Assembly: GCF_014200045.1 (NCBI RefSeq)
Contig: NZ_JACHOV010000002.1
Location: 186,001-250,000 of the forward strand
Direction of reading: 5' to 3'
From: Rhizorhapis suberifaciens
Lineage (GTDB): Bacteria > Pseudomonadota > Alphaproteobacteria > Sphingomonadales > Sphingomonadaceae
DNA: 64,000 nt
Below the pieces are notes generated by a model, which saw only the letters and a list, made by a program, of their open reading frames with translations, ran no database searches and was not told the DNA's origin. Below, piece after piece: positions 17,319 through 27,489 of the stretch (the stretch's first letter is position 1; each line of letters opens with the position of its first letter). The translations under genes were made by a program, and so were the position numbers.

Positions 17319-18548
17319 ATGACCATCTGGAGTTGGCTTTTCAATCCGTCCGGGCTCACTCCTCATGGCTTCTGCCTGCTATGGTCCCCCGGCCTTATCT
17401 GGCTTCATGCGGCCTCGGACGCGGTGATCGGCCTTGCCTATTTTTCCATTCCCCTTGCGTTGTTCTGGTTTGTCCGGCGCCGAAGGGATTTGGAGTATCG
17501 GTGGGTATTCTTTTTGTTTGTTGGCTTCATCCTTGCCTGCGGGATGACCCATTTCATGACGATCCTGACGCTTTGGGTCCCTGCCTATGGCGTGGAAGGA
17601 TTGGTCAAGCTGGTGACCGCCCTTTTGTCCGTCGGCACTGCGATCCTGCTTTGGCCCCTGGTTCCCAAGCTGCTGGCTCTTCCCTCACCGGCCCAACTGG
17701 GGCTGTTGAATGCAGAGCTTTCCGGCAGGGTGGAGGAGCAGGAGCGGACAGAAAAACTGCTGCGGGAAAGCGAAGAGAAGGTGAGGCAGGCGAATGCCGA
17801 ACTGGAAAAGCGCGTGGAGGAGCGTACGGCCGACCTCAGGGTATCGAACGATCGCCTGATGGACACGCTTGCGGAGCTGCGGGTGGCAAAGGCCGATTTA
17901 GAGATCGTGGTGGAAGAGCGTACCTTGGCCTTAAAGCAGCGTGACCTGCTGTTGCGTGAAGTTTATCACCGGGTGAAAAACAATCTCCAGGTTATCGACG
18001 GCTTGGTGATGATGCAGGCACGTCAACTGAACGATGCCGCGGCCAAGGATGCGCTCCAGGCGCTGCGTGGCCGCATTTACGCGCTGGGATTGGTGCATCA
18101 GCAACTCATGACCTCGCATGACCTGCAAACCTTCGACATCGCGCCTTTCCTTGAAGAACTGTCCGGTCATATCGTCGATGGAGGTGCGGACGGCGACATT
18201 GAACTGGTCGTCGACGCTTGCCCGCTAACGGTAAATTTGGATTTTGCCATTCCGCTTGGCTTGCTGGTAACCGAACTTGTCACAAACTCGCTCAAACATG
18301 CCTTTCCCGAGCGCAAGGGAAAGGTTTCGGTGAGCTTGAACATTGACGAGGGGACAAGGGAAGTCGTCCTGACGGTGGCCGATGACGGCGTGGGCCATGA
18401 TGGGCTTAACGGTAAGACGCTTTACACCAACGGCCTCGGCACCAAGATAGTACAGGGCCTGGTGGCTCAACTGAATGGCAAAATGGACGTGAAAAGAGAC
18501 GGCGGAATGGTGACCGAAGTTATACTGCCCGCTCCGGACCGCAAATGA
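17319..18548 (+). CDS. Histidine kinase with ethylene-receptor-like sensor domain
   Basis: A 409-aa inner-membrane sensor kinase. Residues 1-110 hold three hydrophobic segments resembling the ethylene-binding domain of plant ETR1. Asp34, Tyr41, Pro45, Ile71, Cys74 and His78 sit at the same spacing as ETR1 Asp25, Tyr32, Pro36, Ile62, Cys65 and His69, where Cys and His bind Cu(I). A coiled coil (about 125-205) follows, then a HisKA_2-type phosphoacceptor (EVYHRVKNNLQ, His217) and HATPase motifs (NSLKHAF, DDGVG, GLGTKIV). ATG 17319 follows AAGGGG; the longer frame to 16977 is rejected. It overlaps the response regulator by 4 nt. Confidence 0.87.
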   Translation: MTIWSWLFNPSGLTPHGFCLLWSPGLIWLHAASDAVIGLAYFSIPLALFWFVRRRRDLEYRWVFFLFVGFILACGMTHFMTILTLWVPAYGVEGLVKLVTALLSVGTAILLWPLVPKLLALPSPAQLGLLNAELSGRVEEQERTEKLLRESEEKVRQANAELEKRVEERTADLRVSNDRLMDTLAELRVAKADLEIVVEERTLALKQRDLLLREVYHRVKNNLQVIDGLVMMQARQLNDAAAKDALQALRGRIYALGLVHQQLMTSHDLQTFDIAPFLEELSGHIVDGGADGDIELVVDACPLTVNLDFAIPLGLLVTELVTNSLKHAFPERKGKVSVSLNIDEGTREVVLTVADDGVGHDGLNGKTLYTNGLGTKIVQGLVAQLNGKMDVKRDGGMVTEVILPAPDRK

Positions 18549-18925
18549 CCGGCCGTCCCCTGAGCGCTCTCATAGTGGAGGATGAGTATCTGATTGCGGA
18601 GGGCTTGCGCTTCCAGCTTGAGGATATGGGCTTTTCGATTTGTGGTATCGCATCCTCCGCCAAGGCGGCCGTAGCGCTGGCGGAGGCGCATAAGCCCGAT
18701 CTGGTTTTGATGGACATGAGGCTTTCGGGCGACGAAGATGGGGTAGATGCGGCGCTCGCTATTCATGAGAAGATTGGGTCGAAGGTGATTTTCGTCACCG
18801 GATCGCGTGAGCCGTCCACTATGGAGCGCATTGCGCAAGATCATCCCTCCTGCGTGCTCTTCAAGCCCATTTTCGGCCGGCAGCTTCAGCGGGCGGTAGA
18901 GAATGCGCTTGAAAGTGGCTGTTAG
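18545..18925 (+). CDS. Single-domain response regulator
   Basis: A 126-aa receiver domain with no output domain. The acidic pocket is Glu12-Asp13, the phosphoacceptor is Asp57 in LVLMDMRLSGDEDG, the switch Thr is in FVTGS and the Lys is in FKPIF. It overlaps the kinase gene (ATGA), so it is almost certainly its partner. Lone receivers beside HisKA_2 kinases often work in a phosphorelay or by protein contact; no downstream target is visible here. Confidence 0.88.
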   Translation: MTGRPLSALIVEDEYLIAEGLRFQLEDMGFSICGIASSAKAAVALAEAHKPDLVLMDMRLSGDEDGVDAALAIHEKIGSKVIFVTGSREPSTMERIAQDHPSCVLFKPIFGRQLQRAVENALESGC

Positions 18926-18935
18926 AGTGATTTGA

Positions 18936-18957
18936 CGGCAGATGGAATCATCTGCCG
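18936..18957 (+). terminator. Hairpin after the two-component pair
   Basis: A 9-bp perfect stem (CGGCAGATG/CATCTGCCG) with a GAAT loop lies 11 nt after the response regulator stop. It has no U-run, so it may be a Rho-type end or an RNA-stabilising hairpin. Confidence 0.45.
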
Positions 18958-19113
18958 GCCGGAAATTACGGAAAACTATGAATCTGGACCCGCTCCGGTT
19001 CAGCCTGAACGCGATGGAGTCTAGGCGCTGGCTATGAACGGCAAATCTCAACTTTTGCCCTTCCTCTATTCCTTTGCTTGCTGTTCTGCATGCTCTCCCG
19101 CTACAGAGACAGC

Positions 19114-20109
19114 ATGACCGTTTACAAGAATACGCTGGCGCTCATCGGAAATACGCCGCTCGTGCGCTTGAAAGGCCCCTCAGATGCGACTGGATGCGAC
19201 ATCTTCGGCAAGTGCGAATTCGCCAATCCGGGGGCATCGGTAAAAGACCGAGCCGCGCTCTACATCGTCAATGACGCGGAAGAGAAGGGGCAGCTCAAGC
19301 CCGGAGGCGTGATCGTTGAAGGTACGGCGGGCAATACAGGCATCGGCCTGGCCTTGGTCGCTAATGCCAAGGGCTATCGCACAATCATCGTCATGCCGGA
19401 GACGCAGAGCCGGGAAAAGATGGACACGCTGCGGGCTTTGGGCGCGCAGCTTGTGACCGTGCCGGCCGCCCCATATTCCAACCCCGGCCATTTCGTTCAT
19501 ACCAGCCGCCGCATCGCCGAAGAGACGGAAAATGCCGTCTGGGCCAATCAGTTCGACAATATCGCCAATCGCAAAGCCCATATTTGCGGGACGGCAGAAG
19601 AAATCTGGGCGCAGATGGACGGCCGCATCGACGGTTTCACCTGTGCTGCGGGAACTGGCGGCACTATTGCGGGCGTAGGCCTGGGTCTCAAGGCGAAGGA
19701 TGAAAGCGTCACCATCGCGCTTAGCGATCCGCACGGCGCCGCGCTTTACAATTATTACGCCCATGGAGAGTTGAAGGCAGAAGGGACTTCCGTCGCTGAA
19801 GGCATCGGGCAAGGGCGTATCACGGCCAATCTGGACGGTGCGCCCATCGACACGCAATTTCGGATTTCCGATGAGGAAGGCTTGGCGCAGGTCCGCGAAC
19901 TCCTGGCCAAGGAGGGGCTTTGCCTTGGTCTCTCCTCAGGCATTAATGTGGCTGGAGCCATGGCGCTTGCACGGGAACTGGGACCGGGCAAGCGAATTGT
20001 GACGATCCTGGCGGATACCGGGTTTCGCTACCTCTCCACGCTCTACAATAAGCAGTGGCTGCAAGAGAAGGGGTTGACGGTCTTGCCCTGGCTGGAGAAG
20101 AATAGCTGA
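19114..20109 (+). CDS. cysK: Cysteine synthase A
   Basis: A 331-aa PLP enzyme (fold type II) that makes cysteine from O-acetylserine and sulphide. The PLP lysine is in PGASVKDRAAL, the phosphate loop is seen as GTGGTIAGVG, and the substrate loop is EGTAGNTGIGLA. ATG 19114 gives the usual N-terminus (NTLALIGNTPLVRLKG); the in-frame start at 19078 would add 12 unlikely residues. The QFDNIAN region matches CysK rather than cystathionine beta-synthase. Monocistronic as far as can be seen. Confidence 0.9.
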   Translation: MTVYKNTLALIGNTPLVRLKGPSDATGCDIFGKCEFANPGASVKDRAALYIVNDAEEKGQLKPGGVIVEGTAGNTGIGLALVANAKGYRTIIVMPETQSREKMDTLRALGAQLVTVPAAPYSNPGHFVHTSRRIAEETENAVWANQFDNIANRKAHICGTAEEIWAQMDGRIDGFTCAAGTGGTIAGVGLGLKAKDESVTIALSDPHGAALYNYYAHGELKAEGTSVAEGIGQGRITANLDGAPIDTQFRISDEEGLAQVRELLAKEGLCLGLSSGINVAGAMALARELGPGKRIVTILADTGFRYLSTLYNKQWLQEKGLTVLPWLEKNS

Positions 20110-20143
20110 AGCGACCTTTTACGAACGCCAGCGAAAGCTTTTG

Positions 20144-20479
20144 ATGCCGAACAGTCGCAGCAAGGACATGATGCAGAGAATCCAGATCGGGCTCACCGGT
20201 CTGGCCGGCGTCGTATTGCTTGTCGGTCTTGCGAATATCGTCATTAACAAGGCAGCGATCCGGGAGGATGCGGCGGTCGACGGATCGCCACCGATGCTTG
20301 TTGCTCCTGGGAACACTGCCCTTCCCGAGGGCGAACCGGGTCCCGAACCCCTGGCTGAACTAGGCGTTACTCCCGCATTGCCCGACAATTCGGACGATAA
20401 TAGATCCAGGCAAGTGGTTCCTGACCTGGAGCCCAATCCTGCGATCAACAAGCGAATGGACCGCGAACCTGGCCGGTAG
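20144..20479 (+). CDS. Small membrane protein of unknown function
   Basis: A 111-aa protein with one hydrophobic segment (about residues 15-35, GLTGLAGVVLLVGLANIVI) followed by a Pro/Glu-rich hydrophilic part. I recognise no family. The start is uncertain: ATG 20144, or ATG 20168/20171 behind AAGGA. It ends 9 nt before the next gene, another membrane protein, and the two probably form an operon. Confidence 0.6.
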   Translation: MPNSRSKDMMQRIQIGLTGLAGVVLLVGLANIVINKAAIREDAAVDGSPPMLVAPGNTALPEGEPGPEPLAELGVTPALPDNSDDNRSRQVVPDLEPNPAINKRMDREPGR

Positions 20480-20488
20480 TGGAATGGA

Positions 20489-21766
20489 ATGAAAGCCTGC
20501 GCCCCCGCGAGGTCACGCGTCCAAGCCCCTGCGCAACCGCTTCCCGACTTGACCGCCGTCATTCTTGCCAGCCTGCTCTATTTTCCAGCAGGCCTTGTGC
20601 TGGGCGGTGTCCTGGCCACGGGACAGGCCGAACCGCTGCGCTGGCTGTCGGTCGGCCTTTACCTTGCCGCCTTGCTCGCCTTCTGCCTGCGTAGGTCTGG
20701 CAAGCGGCGGCGCTGGTGCTATGGCGCGGCCGCGCTGTGTTCGGGGCTGGCGGTGCTCATCTTCTGCGGTGTGGCTGGACGATATTGGCCTTGGAGCCAC
20801 GGCTTGATGCTGGGGGTCGCAAATTTCGTCCTTCTCGCGCTAGTGGACTGCCTTTTTCGGATCAGGCGAGCAGGCAGCTTTGTTTTGGCCGCGATGCTAG
20901 TGGCAGGGATGCTGATTCCGGCGCGAGCCTATCTCTGGCCGCTGAATTCACCCGTGCCTTCGCTCCGTCCCCCGCTTGTGATCATGACCTCGCTTCCCAT
21001 CGCGCCGATGCAGGGGCGAGCCATTGGCGATATTCTGAGGGGCGAGGACGGCCTCAATCCGGTGGCTGCTTTGCTCTCCCGCCATTTTCAGTTACGTTTC
21101 ATCGACTTTCTCTCACGCGACACTTTGGCCGGGGCGAAGCAACTGCTGCTGGCGCATCCTCGTGCCATGCAGCCGAGGGAACTTGTTGCGCTGGATGATT
21201 GGGTCCGTGGGGGCGGGAAGGTTGTCATCCTCGCTGATCCGCTGCTTGCATGGCCCAGCAGCTTTCCGCTTGGCGATCCCCGCAACCCGCCTGTTACCAG
21301 CCTGCTCGACCCACTGCTTGCCCATTGGGGCTTGGAGCTGGAACCAGTCCGCGATGGCCCGGTCCGTAAAGTCCTTCTAAACCGCCGCCTGCTTGTTACC
21401 GCCGGTGCAAGTCGTTTCAGCATCACCTCCAGAACCTGCGCGACGCAAGCCGATGGGCTGATCGCCCGATGCCATCTTGCCAGTGGTACTGCGCTGGTTA
21501 TTGCGGACGCGGACCTGTTGAACCCCGCTCGCTGGATGAAAGGAAATCGCCCGGACAATTTGGAGATAAACCGGACGGCCGATAATATGCAGCTACTCCT
21601 GCAGTGGCTTGGCGTGCCCCAAAGCCATCTTGCACCGCCGTTGGCCTGGATTTTTTCCGTCAACGCTATGGCTTCTGGTTTTGCCGCCGCCTTGTTGCCT
21701 CTCCTGCTGCTTCTTTTTTTACCGGCAGCACATGGTATAATTTGGAACAACGCTCGGGATCGGTAG
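20489..21766 (+). CDS. Membrane protein with GldG/ABC_transp_aux-like domain
   Basis: A 425-aa protein with about five hydrophobic segments in the first 150 residues and one near the C-terminus (about 390-415). The part between resembles the auxiliary domain of GldG-type gliding/transport proteins, with LDDWVRGGGKVVILADPLL and SLLDPLLAHWGLELEPV. These normally pair with ABC transporter subunits, but no ATPase or permease is adjacent, only the small membrane protein upstream. The role is unknown; the domain assignment is from memory of the family. Confidence 0.6.
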   Translation: MKACAPARSRVQAPAQPLPDLTAVILASLLYFPAGLVLGGVLATGQAEPLRWLSVGLYLAALLAFCLRRSGKRRRWCYGAAALCSGLAVLIFCGVAGRYWPWSHGLMLGVANFVLLALVDCLFRIRRAGSFVLAAMLVAGMLIPARAYLWPLNSPVPSLRPPLVIMTSLPIAPMQGRAIGDILRGEDGLNPVAALLSRHFQLRFIDFLSRDTLAGAKQLLLAHPRAMQPRELVALDDWVRGGGKVVILADPLLAWPSSFPLGDPRNPPVTSLLDPLLAHWGLELEPVRDGPVRKVLLNRRLLVTAGASRFSITSRTCATQADGLIARCHLASGTALVIADADLLNPARWMKGNRPDNLEINRTADNMQLLLQWLGVPQSHLAPPLAWIFSVNAMASGFAAALLPLLLLLFLPAAHGIIWNNARDR

Positions 21767-21941
21767 AAAAAACCAAACGGATACGCCAGTCTTTGACCTT
21801 GCCAATGCTTTTTTGAGACCGCAAGATTGAGCGCGTTGGGGCGGTCGCAAAGGTCCCTGCCTGACGGCAGTCTCATGATCAAACTGGCCAATGCAATCGT
21901 TATTGGCCATACGCAATATATTGTAGATTCGGAGCGAATGG

Positions 21942-23630
21942 ATGCCTCAACCTTCCTATGTAAGCGGCCTCAGTACCAAGCCATTGATCGGCGAAACCAT
22001 CGGCCGGTATTTCGACTGCGTCTGTGCAGCCAATCCAGACCGTCTTGCCTTAATCGTTCGCCATCAGGGCGTGCGCTGGACATATGCGGAGCTGAAAGAA
22101 CGCGTCGATGCCTTGGCGGCCGGCCTTCTTGCGCTTGGCCTGGAACCGAATGACAGGGTGGGAATCTGGGCGCCAAATTGCTGGGAATGGCTGGTCACGC
22201 AATATGCCACCGCCAAGGCGGGCCTCATCCTCGTCAACATCAATCCGGCCTATCGAACGGCCGAGGTGGAATATGCGCTGAACAAGGTGGGATGCAAGGC
22301 CCTGATCACGGCATCAAGCCACAAGAAAAGCGATTATATCGCCATGCTGCGTGAGCTCGCGCCTGAATTGACCGGGACAGGACAGCAGCGGTTGAACGCG
22401 CAAGCCCTGCCACAGCTTCGCTTGGTGATAAGTCTGGGTGAACAGCCCCACGAGGGATGTCTGCGGTTTGACGATGTCCTCACGCTGGCGACGGCCGATC
22501 ATTACCAGAAGCTCGACACGCTTTCACAAGAGCTGCAGTTCGACGATGCAATCAACATCCAGTTTACCAGCGGCACGACAGGCTTCCCGAAGGGCGCCAC
22601 GCTCAGCCACCATAACATCCTGAACAACGGTTTTTTCGTTGGAGAGGCGATCAAGCTGCAGCCGGATGACAGGCTTTGCGCGCCAGTTCCGCTCTATCAC
22701 TGCTTTGGCATGGTGATGGCCAATCTTGGTTGCCTCACCCATGCGGCCTGTGTCGTCTACCCCAGCGAAGCCTTCGATCCCGGGGCGGTCCTGGAAACCG
22801 TGGAGGCCGAGCGCTGCACAGCGCTTTACGGCGTCCCGACAATGTTCATCGCGGCCCTGAACCACCCGGAATTTCCCCGTTTCGACCTCTCATCCTTGCG
22901 GACCGGGATAATGGCGGGGGCCAGTTGTCCGATCGAACTTATGCGCCAGGTGATCGAACGCATGCACATGAAGGAAGTGACCATCGCTTATGGCATGACC
23001 GAGACTTCGCCCGTAAGCTTCCAGTCGAGCACAGACGATACGCCCGAACGCCGGGTCACGACGGTCGGCCGCATTCAACCGCATCTTGAGGTGAAAATCG
23101 TCGACGCGGAAGGGCGCGTGACCCCTCGTGGCGTGTCGGGCGAACTTTGGACACGCGGCTATTCCGTGATGCTGGGCTATTGGGAAGATGTGGAACGAAC
23201 CGCAGAAGCGCTCGATGCGGCAGGCTGGATGCACACAGGGGACCTCGCCGTGCTGGACGAGGAGGGCTATTGCAACATCGTCGGTCGCATCAAGGACATG
23301 GTGATCCGTGGCGGTGAGAACATTTACCCCCGCGAGATCGAAGAATATCTGTATCGTCATCCTGCAGTGCAGGACGTTCAAGTCATTGGTGTGCCGGATA
23401 TGAAATATGGGGAAGAGCTGTGCGCCTGGATCATTCTTAAGCCTGGGAACATGCTCGACGATGGCGAAATTCGCGAATTTTGCCGCGGGCAGATCGCTCA
23501 CTACAAGATTCCGCGCTACATCAAGTTTGTGGATGCCTTTCCAACGACAGTAACCGGGAAGGTCAAGAAATTTGTCATGCGGGACGCCATGATCGCTGAA
23601 CTGGGGCTCTTGACCGAAGCGACGGCTTAG
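21942..23630 (+). CDS. Acyl-CoA synthetase (AMP-binding)
   Basis: A 562-aa adenylate-forming enzyme that activates a fatty or related acid to its CoA thioester. The P-loop is [17 protein letters not shown], the A5 motif is [12 protein letters not shown], the hinge motifs are [14 protein letters not shown] and [19 protein letters not shown], and the catalytic lysine is in TVTGKVKKF. The chain-length preference cannot be read off; medium-chain or FadD-like activity is plausible. A TetR-type regulator follows 33 nt downstream and may control it. Confidence 0.87.
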   Translation: MPQPSYVSGLSTKPLIGETIGRYFDCVCAANPDRLALIVRHQGVRWTYAELKERVDALAAGLLALGLEPNDRVGIWAPNCWEWLVTQYATAKAGLILVNINPAYRTAEVEYALNKVGCKALITASSHKKSDYIAMLRELAPELTGTGQQRLNAQALPQLRLVISLGEQPHEGCLRFDDVLTLATADHYQKLDTLSQELQFDDAINIQFTSGTTGFPKGATLSHHNILNNGFFVGEAIKLQPDDRLCAPVPLYHCFGMVMANLGCLTHAACVVYPSEAFDPGAVLETVEAERCTALYGVPTMFIAALNHPEFPRFDLSSLRTGIMAGASCPIELMRQVIERMHMKEVTIAYGMTETSPVSFQSSTDDTPERRVTTVGRIQPHLEVKIVDAEGRVTPRGVSGELWTRGYSVMLGYWEDVERTAEALDAAGWMHTGDLAVLDEEGYCNIVGRIKDMVIRGGENIYPREIEEYLYRHPAVQDVQVIGVPDMKYGEELCAWIILKPGNMLDDGEIREFCRGQIAHYKIPRYIKFVDAFPTTVTGKVKKFVMRDAMIAELGLLTEATA

Positions 23631-23663
23631 CTGGACGACCCATTTCGCTGAGGAGCTTATTTA

Positions 23664-24227
23664 GTGACGTCTGATACGCGCGAAACGATTATGGCGCTGG
23701 CCCGGCTAACCGTGCAAGCACATGGCTATAATGGGCTGAGTTTCCGCGAGTTGGCGAAGGCAGTCGGTATCAAGAGCGCCAGCATTCATTATCATTTCCC
23801 GACCAAGGGTGATCTTGGAGCTGCCCTTGCGCGGCGATATTGGCAGGATGCGCAGGCCCATTTCGAAAGCATCGGGGCGGAATCTCAAAACCCGACGCTG
23901 AGCTTGCGGAAATACACCGAAGTTTTTCGCCGGGCGCTGGAGAACGACAATCGAATGTGCCTGTGCGGCTTCATGGCTGCTGAATATCACGATCTGCCTG
24001 AAGCGGTGAAGGTTGAGGTTCAGGCCTTCGCCGACGTCAACATATCTTGGCTGACAAAGCTTTTGTCTTCCATGGACAGCGTCGGTATCAATTTGGCGGA
24101 GGAAAGGGCGTTCGCCATCTTCGCTGCCATTACCGGCGCCCAACTGACTGCCAGAAGTCGGGCCGACGTCTCCCTTTTCGATAGAATTGTGGAAAATTAC
24201 CGCAGGGCGGGTCTAATTCCCACTTAA
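23664..24227 (+). CDS. TetR/AcrR family transcriptional regulator
   Basis: A 187-aa one-domain repressor. The N-terminal helix-turn-helix is clear: LSFRELAKAVGIKSASIHYHFPTKGDL (read in two parts, LSFRELAKAVGIKSA then SIHYHFPTKGDL). The C-terminal ligand-binding part resembles the AcuR/NemR-like group, with conserved Cys in RMCLCGFMAAE that could sense electrophiles. The start is GTG 23664 behind GAGGAG. It lies directly after the acyl-CoA synthetase and probably regulates that gene. Confidence 0.85.
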   Translation: MTSDTRETIMALARLTVQAHGYNGLSFRELAKAVGIKSASIHYHFPTKGDLGAALARRYWQDAQAHFESIGAESQNPTLSLRKYTEVFRRALENDNRMCLCGFMAAEYHDLPEAVKVEVQAFADVNISWLTKLLSSMDSVGINLAEERAFAIFAAITGAQLTARSRADVSLFDRIVENYRRAGLIPT

Positions 24228-24257
24228 CGGACCGTCGGACCCGGATCGTTGTTGGCC

Positions 24258-24276
24258 GTTGCAGCCGCACTGCAAC
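24258..24276. terminator. Hairpin between convergent genes
   Basis: GTTGCAG (24258-24264) and CTGCAAC (24270-24276) form a perfect 7-bp stem with a 5-nt loop between the convergent TetR and rnhA genes. No U-run follows, so the terminator role is inferred from position. Confidence 0.4.
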
Positions 24277-24313
24277 CCGAGCAAAATTGAACTCGGAGAA
24301 TATTCCATCGACC

Positions 24314-24763
24314 CTATCGCCGGCCAATTTGAAGGGCCGCGTCACTTGCCAGTTGGTCCGCCCTTTCATTTTCAGGATGTCCGGCATGGCCGCGCACCCA
24401 GCGCCAATCGACCTTGTGCCTGCGTACAGCCTCCAGCAGCGCTTGCCACAGATCGGCGTTCTTGACCGGTTTTTTGTCCGCCGTTCGCCAGCCGTTTTTC
24501 TGCCAGCCGAAGATCCACTTGGTGATGCCGTCCTTTACGTAATTGCTATCGGTCGACAGGACGACGTTGCATGGCCGGGTGAGGGCGTTCAAAGCCTCGA
24601 TGGCCGCCGTCAGTTCCATGCGGTTGTTGGTGGTGTGGCTTTCGCCTCCCGATAATTCCTTCTCATGACTGCCATAGCGGATCACCACTCCCCAGCCGCC
24701 GGGGCCGGGATTGCCCTTGCAAGCACCGTCGGTAAAGACTTCGACCGTCGATAAGTCGCTCAT
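24314..24763 (-). CDS. rnhA: Ribonuclease HI
   Basis: A 149-aa endonuclease that cuts RNA in RNA-DNA hybrids. The catalytic acidic residues lie in [38 protein letters not shown] and [19 protein letters not shown] 24763 overlaps the stop of thrB by 4 nt. The thrB-rnhA coupling is common in alphaproteobacteria. The longer frame upstream is thrB in another frame. Confidence 0.95.
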   Translation of the reverse strand: MSDLSTVEVFTDGACKGNPGPGGWGVVIRYGSHEKELSGGESHTTNNRMELTAAIEALNALTRPCNVVLSTDSNYVKDGITKWIFGWQKNGWRTADKKPVKNADLWQALLEAVRRHKVDWRWVRGHAGHPENERADQLASDAALQIGRR

Positions 24764-25722
24764 GCGCCGAGCAGCGTCGCGGCATCCGCGTCCACATAAA
24801 AATCGAGCCGGCGAAGAAAGGCGAGCGGGTCCTTGCGGGTCACCAGTGCACCGGGCGGCGTATTGATCCAGTCGTAAGCCCGGGTCAGCATGAAACGCAG
24901 CGCCGCGCCCCGGCACAAAATGGAAAAGACGGACCGCTCTTCCTCGCTGAGCCCGAAAACCTCATCATAGCCCTTGATCAGCGCCGCAGCGCGGTCGCCA
25001 TGATAATGCTTCCCATCGAAATCGAAACACCAGGCGCTGTGGGTAACGGCGACATCATAGGCTCGCACATCGGTGCAGCTGAAATAGAAATCGATCAGGC
25101 CAGTGACTTCATTGCCGTGCATCAGGACATTGTCTGGGAATAGATCGGCATGAATGACTGCACGTGGCAGGCTGACTGGCCAATGAGCGTCCATGAAAAC
25201 AAGTTCGTCCGCGACCCGCCTACCAAGGCCAGGTGCAATCTCGTCAAAATGGTCGCCGCACCTGTCGGCCAGATCATGCCAGCCCGCAAGATCGAGTGCA
25301 TTGGGGCGGCTCCCAGTGAAGTCAGCGGCCGCGGCGTGCATTTCGCCCAGCGCTCGTCCAGCAGCATGGCTTTGCGCAGGCGTGGGCTCGGTGACGGAAA
25401 TGCCGGTCAGAAACTCGATCAGGCACGCCGGCCTGCCTGAAAGCTGTTGCAGTTGGCAGCCTTCCCGGTCGGCAATGAAGCGCGGCACCTTGCATCCACG
25501 TGACGCAAGATGGTCGAGCAGGTCCATGAAAAAGGGCAGGTCCGCCTCGTCCACCCGTTTTTCGTACAAGGTCAGGATGAACCGGTCCTTGCTCGTTTCG
25601 ACCAGATAATTGCTGTTCTCCACACCCTCGGCAATGCCCTTCGCAGACAAGAGTTCGCCGGCATCGTAGCGCGTGAGGAAGTCGGCCATCTCTTCGGCTG
25701 GTACATGCGTATAGACCGCCAT
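24760..25722 (-). CDS. thrB: Homoserine kinase, APH-fold type
   Basis: A 320-aa kinase of the aminoglycoside-phosphotransferase fold that phosphorylates homoserine in threonine synthesis. Family motifs are [13 protein letters not shown] near the N-terminus, the catalytic loop [12 protein letters not shown] and [18 protein letters not shown] with the metal-binding Asp. Length is normal for this ThrB class. It starts 6 nt after the ispH stop and overlaps rnhA, giving an ispH-thrB-rnhA operon. Confidence 0.94.
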   Translation of the reverse strand: MAVYTHVPAEEMADFLTRYDAGELLSAKGIAEGVENSNYLVETSKDRFILTLYEKRVDEADLPFFMDLLDHLASRGCKVPRFIADREGCQLQQLSGRPACLIEFLTGISVTEPTPAQSHAAGRALGEMHAAAADFTGSRPNALDLAGWHDLADRCGDHFDEIAPGLGRRVADELVFMDAHWPVSLPRAVIHADLFPDNVLMHGNEVTGLIDFYFSCTDVRAYDVAVTHSAWCFDFDGKHYHGDRAAALIKGYDEVFGLSEEERSVFSILCRGAALRFMLTRAYDWINTPPGALVTRKDPLAFLRRLDFYVDADAATLLGA

Positions 25723-25728
25723 GAGCGC

Positions 25729-26676
25729 TTATGCCGCCTCCAACCCGCGAGGCATTTTGAAGGCGATCGTCTCCCGTGCGGTCTCGATCTGTTCCTCGGT
25801 AACGGTGAAATGGGTGGCAAGGCGGTCTACAACCTCGCGGACCAGCAGTTCCGGCGCGGACGCACCTGCCGTAAGACCAAGCGTGCGGACATTCTTCACC
25901 CAGGCAAAGTCTATGTCGGCGGCGCGCTGGATAAGGCGGGCGGGCGTACCTTCGCGTTCCGCGACTTCAACCAGGCGAAGGGAGTTTGAACTGTTGGGCG
26001 CGCCGATCACCAATACCAGGTCGCACGCATCTGCTATTGCCTTGACCGCGCCCTGCCGGTTGGAGGTGGCGTAGCAGATATCCTCCCCCTTTGGGGCAAT
26101 GATATTGGGGAAGCGTCGTCGCAGGACGGCAACCACCGCCGCGGTGTCATCCACTGACAGCGTGGTTTGGGTAAGGAAGGCAAGATTTTCAGGATCGGTC
26201 GCCTCATAGGCTTCCGCGTCCCGAACGGTTTCGACCAGGGTCATGCTGCCGTCTGGCACCTGGCCGAACGTGCCGATAACCTCCGGATGGCCCTTATGTC
26301 CGATGAAAAGGATATGACGCCCCGCCTCCACCTGCCGCTCGGCCTGGCGATGCACCTTCGATACTAGGGGGCAGGTGGCGTCGAGGTAGGAAAGGCCGCG
26401 TTCCTCCGCCTTTGCCGGTATTGCCTTGGGCACGCCATGGGCGGAAAAGACCACGGGGACGCCATTGGGTACCATGTCCAATTCCTCGACGAACACGGCG
26501 CCCTTCGCCTTCAGGCTGTCCACTACATATTTATTGTGGACGATTTCATGCCGGACATAGACTGGTGTGCCACATTTCTCGATTGCGCGCTCGACGATGG
26601 TGATGGCGCGATCGACGCCCGCGCAGAAGCCGCGCGGAGCCGCGATCAATATGGTCAAGGGCGGAAGATCGGTCAT
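25729..26676 (-). CDS. ispH: 4-hydroxy-3-methylbut-2-enyl diphosphate reductase
   Basis: A 315-aa iron-sulphur enzyme of the last step of the MEP isoprenoid pathway, producing IPP and DMAPP. The three cluster cysteines are in [21 protein letters not shown] and [11 protein letters not shown]. Other conserved parts are FSAHGVPK and [11 protein letters not shown] 26676 is used; the frame open to 26775 adds sequence not found in the family. First gene of the ispH-thrB-rnhA operon and divergent from a lipoprotein gene. Confidence 0.96.
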   Translation of the reverse strand: MTDLPPLTILIAAPRGFCAGVDRAITIVERAIEKCGTPVYVRHEIVHNKYVVDSLKAKGAVFVEELDMVPNGVPVVFSAHGVPKAIPAKAEERGLSYLDATCPLVSKVHRQAERQVEAGRHILFIGHKGHPEVIGTFGQVPDGSMTLVETVRDAEAYEATDPENLAFLTQTTLSVDDTAAVVAVLRRRFPNIIAPKGEDICYATSNRQGAVKAIADACDLVLVIGAPNSSNSLRLVEVAEREGTPARLIQRAADIDFAWVKNVRTLGLTAGASAPELLVREVVDRLATHFTVTEEQIETARETIAFKMPRGLEAA

Positions 26677-26785
26677 GGAAAGAGCCTGTAGTCTGTTCCG
26701 TGCCGAAGCGAAAGCCGGTTCCTTTCGGTTGCGCCTGTTCAACGGCCCGGATAAGAAGCCGGAACGCCTCAGCAAGGGATATAAT

Positions 26786-27427
26786 GTGTCAGTTCAAAAA
26801 GCCCTCATCGCCACCATCGTCCTTTTGTCCACGGCGGGCTGCGCCAAGGTCGGCGATCTCGACGTCACCGGTGGCGTCATTGCCAAGCGTTCGGCCTGTC
26901 CCACCGTCGGTATTCCAGACTATACAGGCGATGTCACGCTGTTCAATCCACCGGAAAGTCGGGAGGCGAGGGCGATCGATGTGGTGGCGAACATCACCAA
27001 TTTGCGCTCGACCTGCAATGACAGCGGCGACCAGATCTATTCCCAGGCGACCTTCGATGTGCTGGCGCGGAGGAGCGATCCCAGCGGCGCGCGGGAGGTG
27101 ACCTTGCCCTATTTCTCCTCCGTCATGCGCGGCGGCAATGCGGTCGTGTCGAAACGCGTCGGCACCGTCCGCATACGTTTCGAGGACGGCCAAAATCGCG
27201 CCAGCGCTTCGGCCCGGGCGGAATCCTATGTCGACAAGTCGCAAGCCACGCTTCCGGCCGATATTCAGGAACGCATTACGCGCGAGCGCAAGGCGGGCGA
27301 TCCTGACGCCGCGCTTGACCCCATGTCCGATCCCGCCGTGCGTGCCGCGCTCCAGCGAACCAGCTTCGAACTGCTCATTGGGTTCAACCTGACCCAGGAC
27401 CAGCTAAAATATAATGTAACCCGGTGA
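26786..27427 (+). CDS. Putative lipoprotein, unknown function
   Basis: A 213-aa exported protein. The N-terminus ([14 protein letters not shown]) is a lipoprotein signal with lipobox Ser-Thr-Ala-Gly-Cys. The mature part has a beta-rich look and four Cys or more, with a helical C-terminal 50 residues. GTG 26786 is chosen because AAGGGA lies upstream at a suitable distance. Similar hypothetical lipoproteins occur next to argS in sphingomonads as far as I recall. No function can be given. Confidence 0.65.
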   Translation: MSVQKALIATIVLLSTAGCAKVGDLDVTGGVIAKRSACPTVGIPDYTGDVTLFNPPESREARAIDVVANITNLRSTCNDSGDQIYSQATFDVLARRSDPSGAREVTLPYFSSVMRGGNAVVSKRVGTVRIRFEDGQNRASASARAESYVDKSQATLPADIQERITRERKAGDPDAALDPMSDPAVRAALQRTSFELLIGFNLTQDQLKYNVTR

Positions 27428-27489
27428 ATTCCAGCGGCTAGGCGGCGTCATGTTTCTGTCGCCAGCCGGCAGATGCAAAGGCTTTTGCT

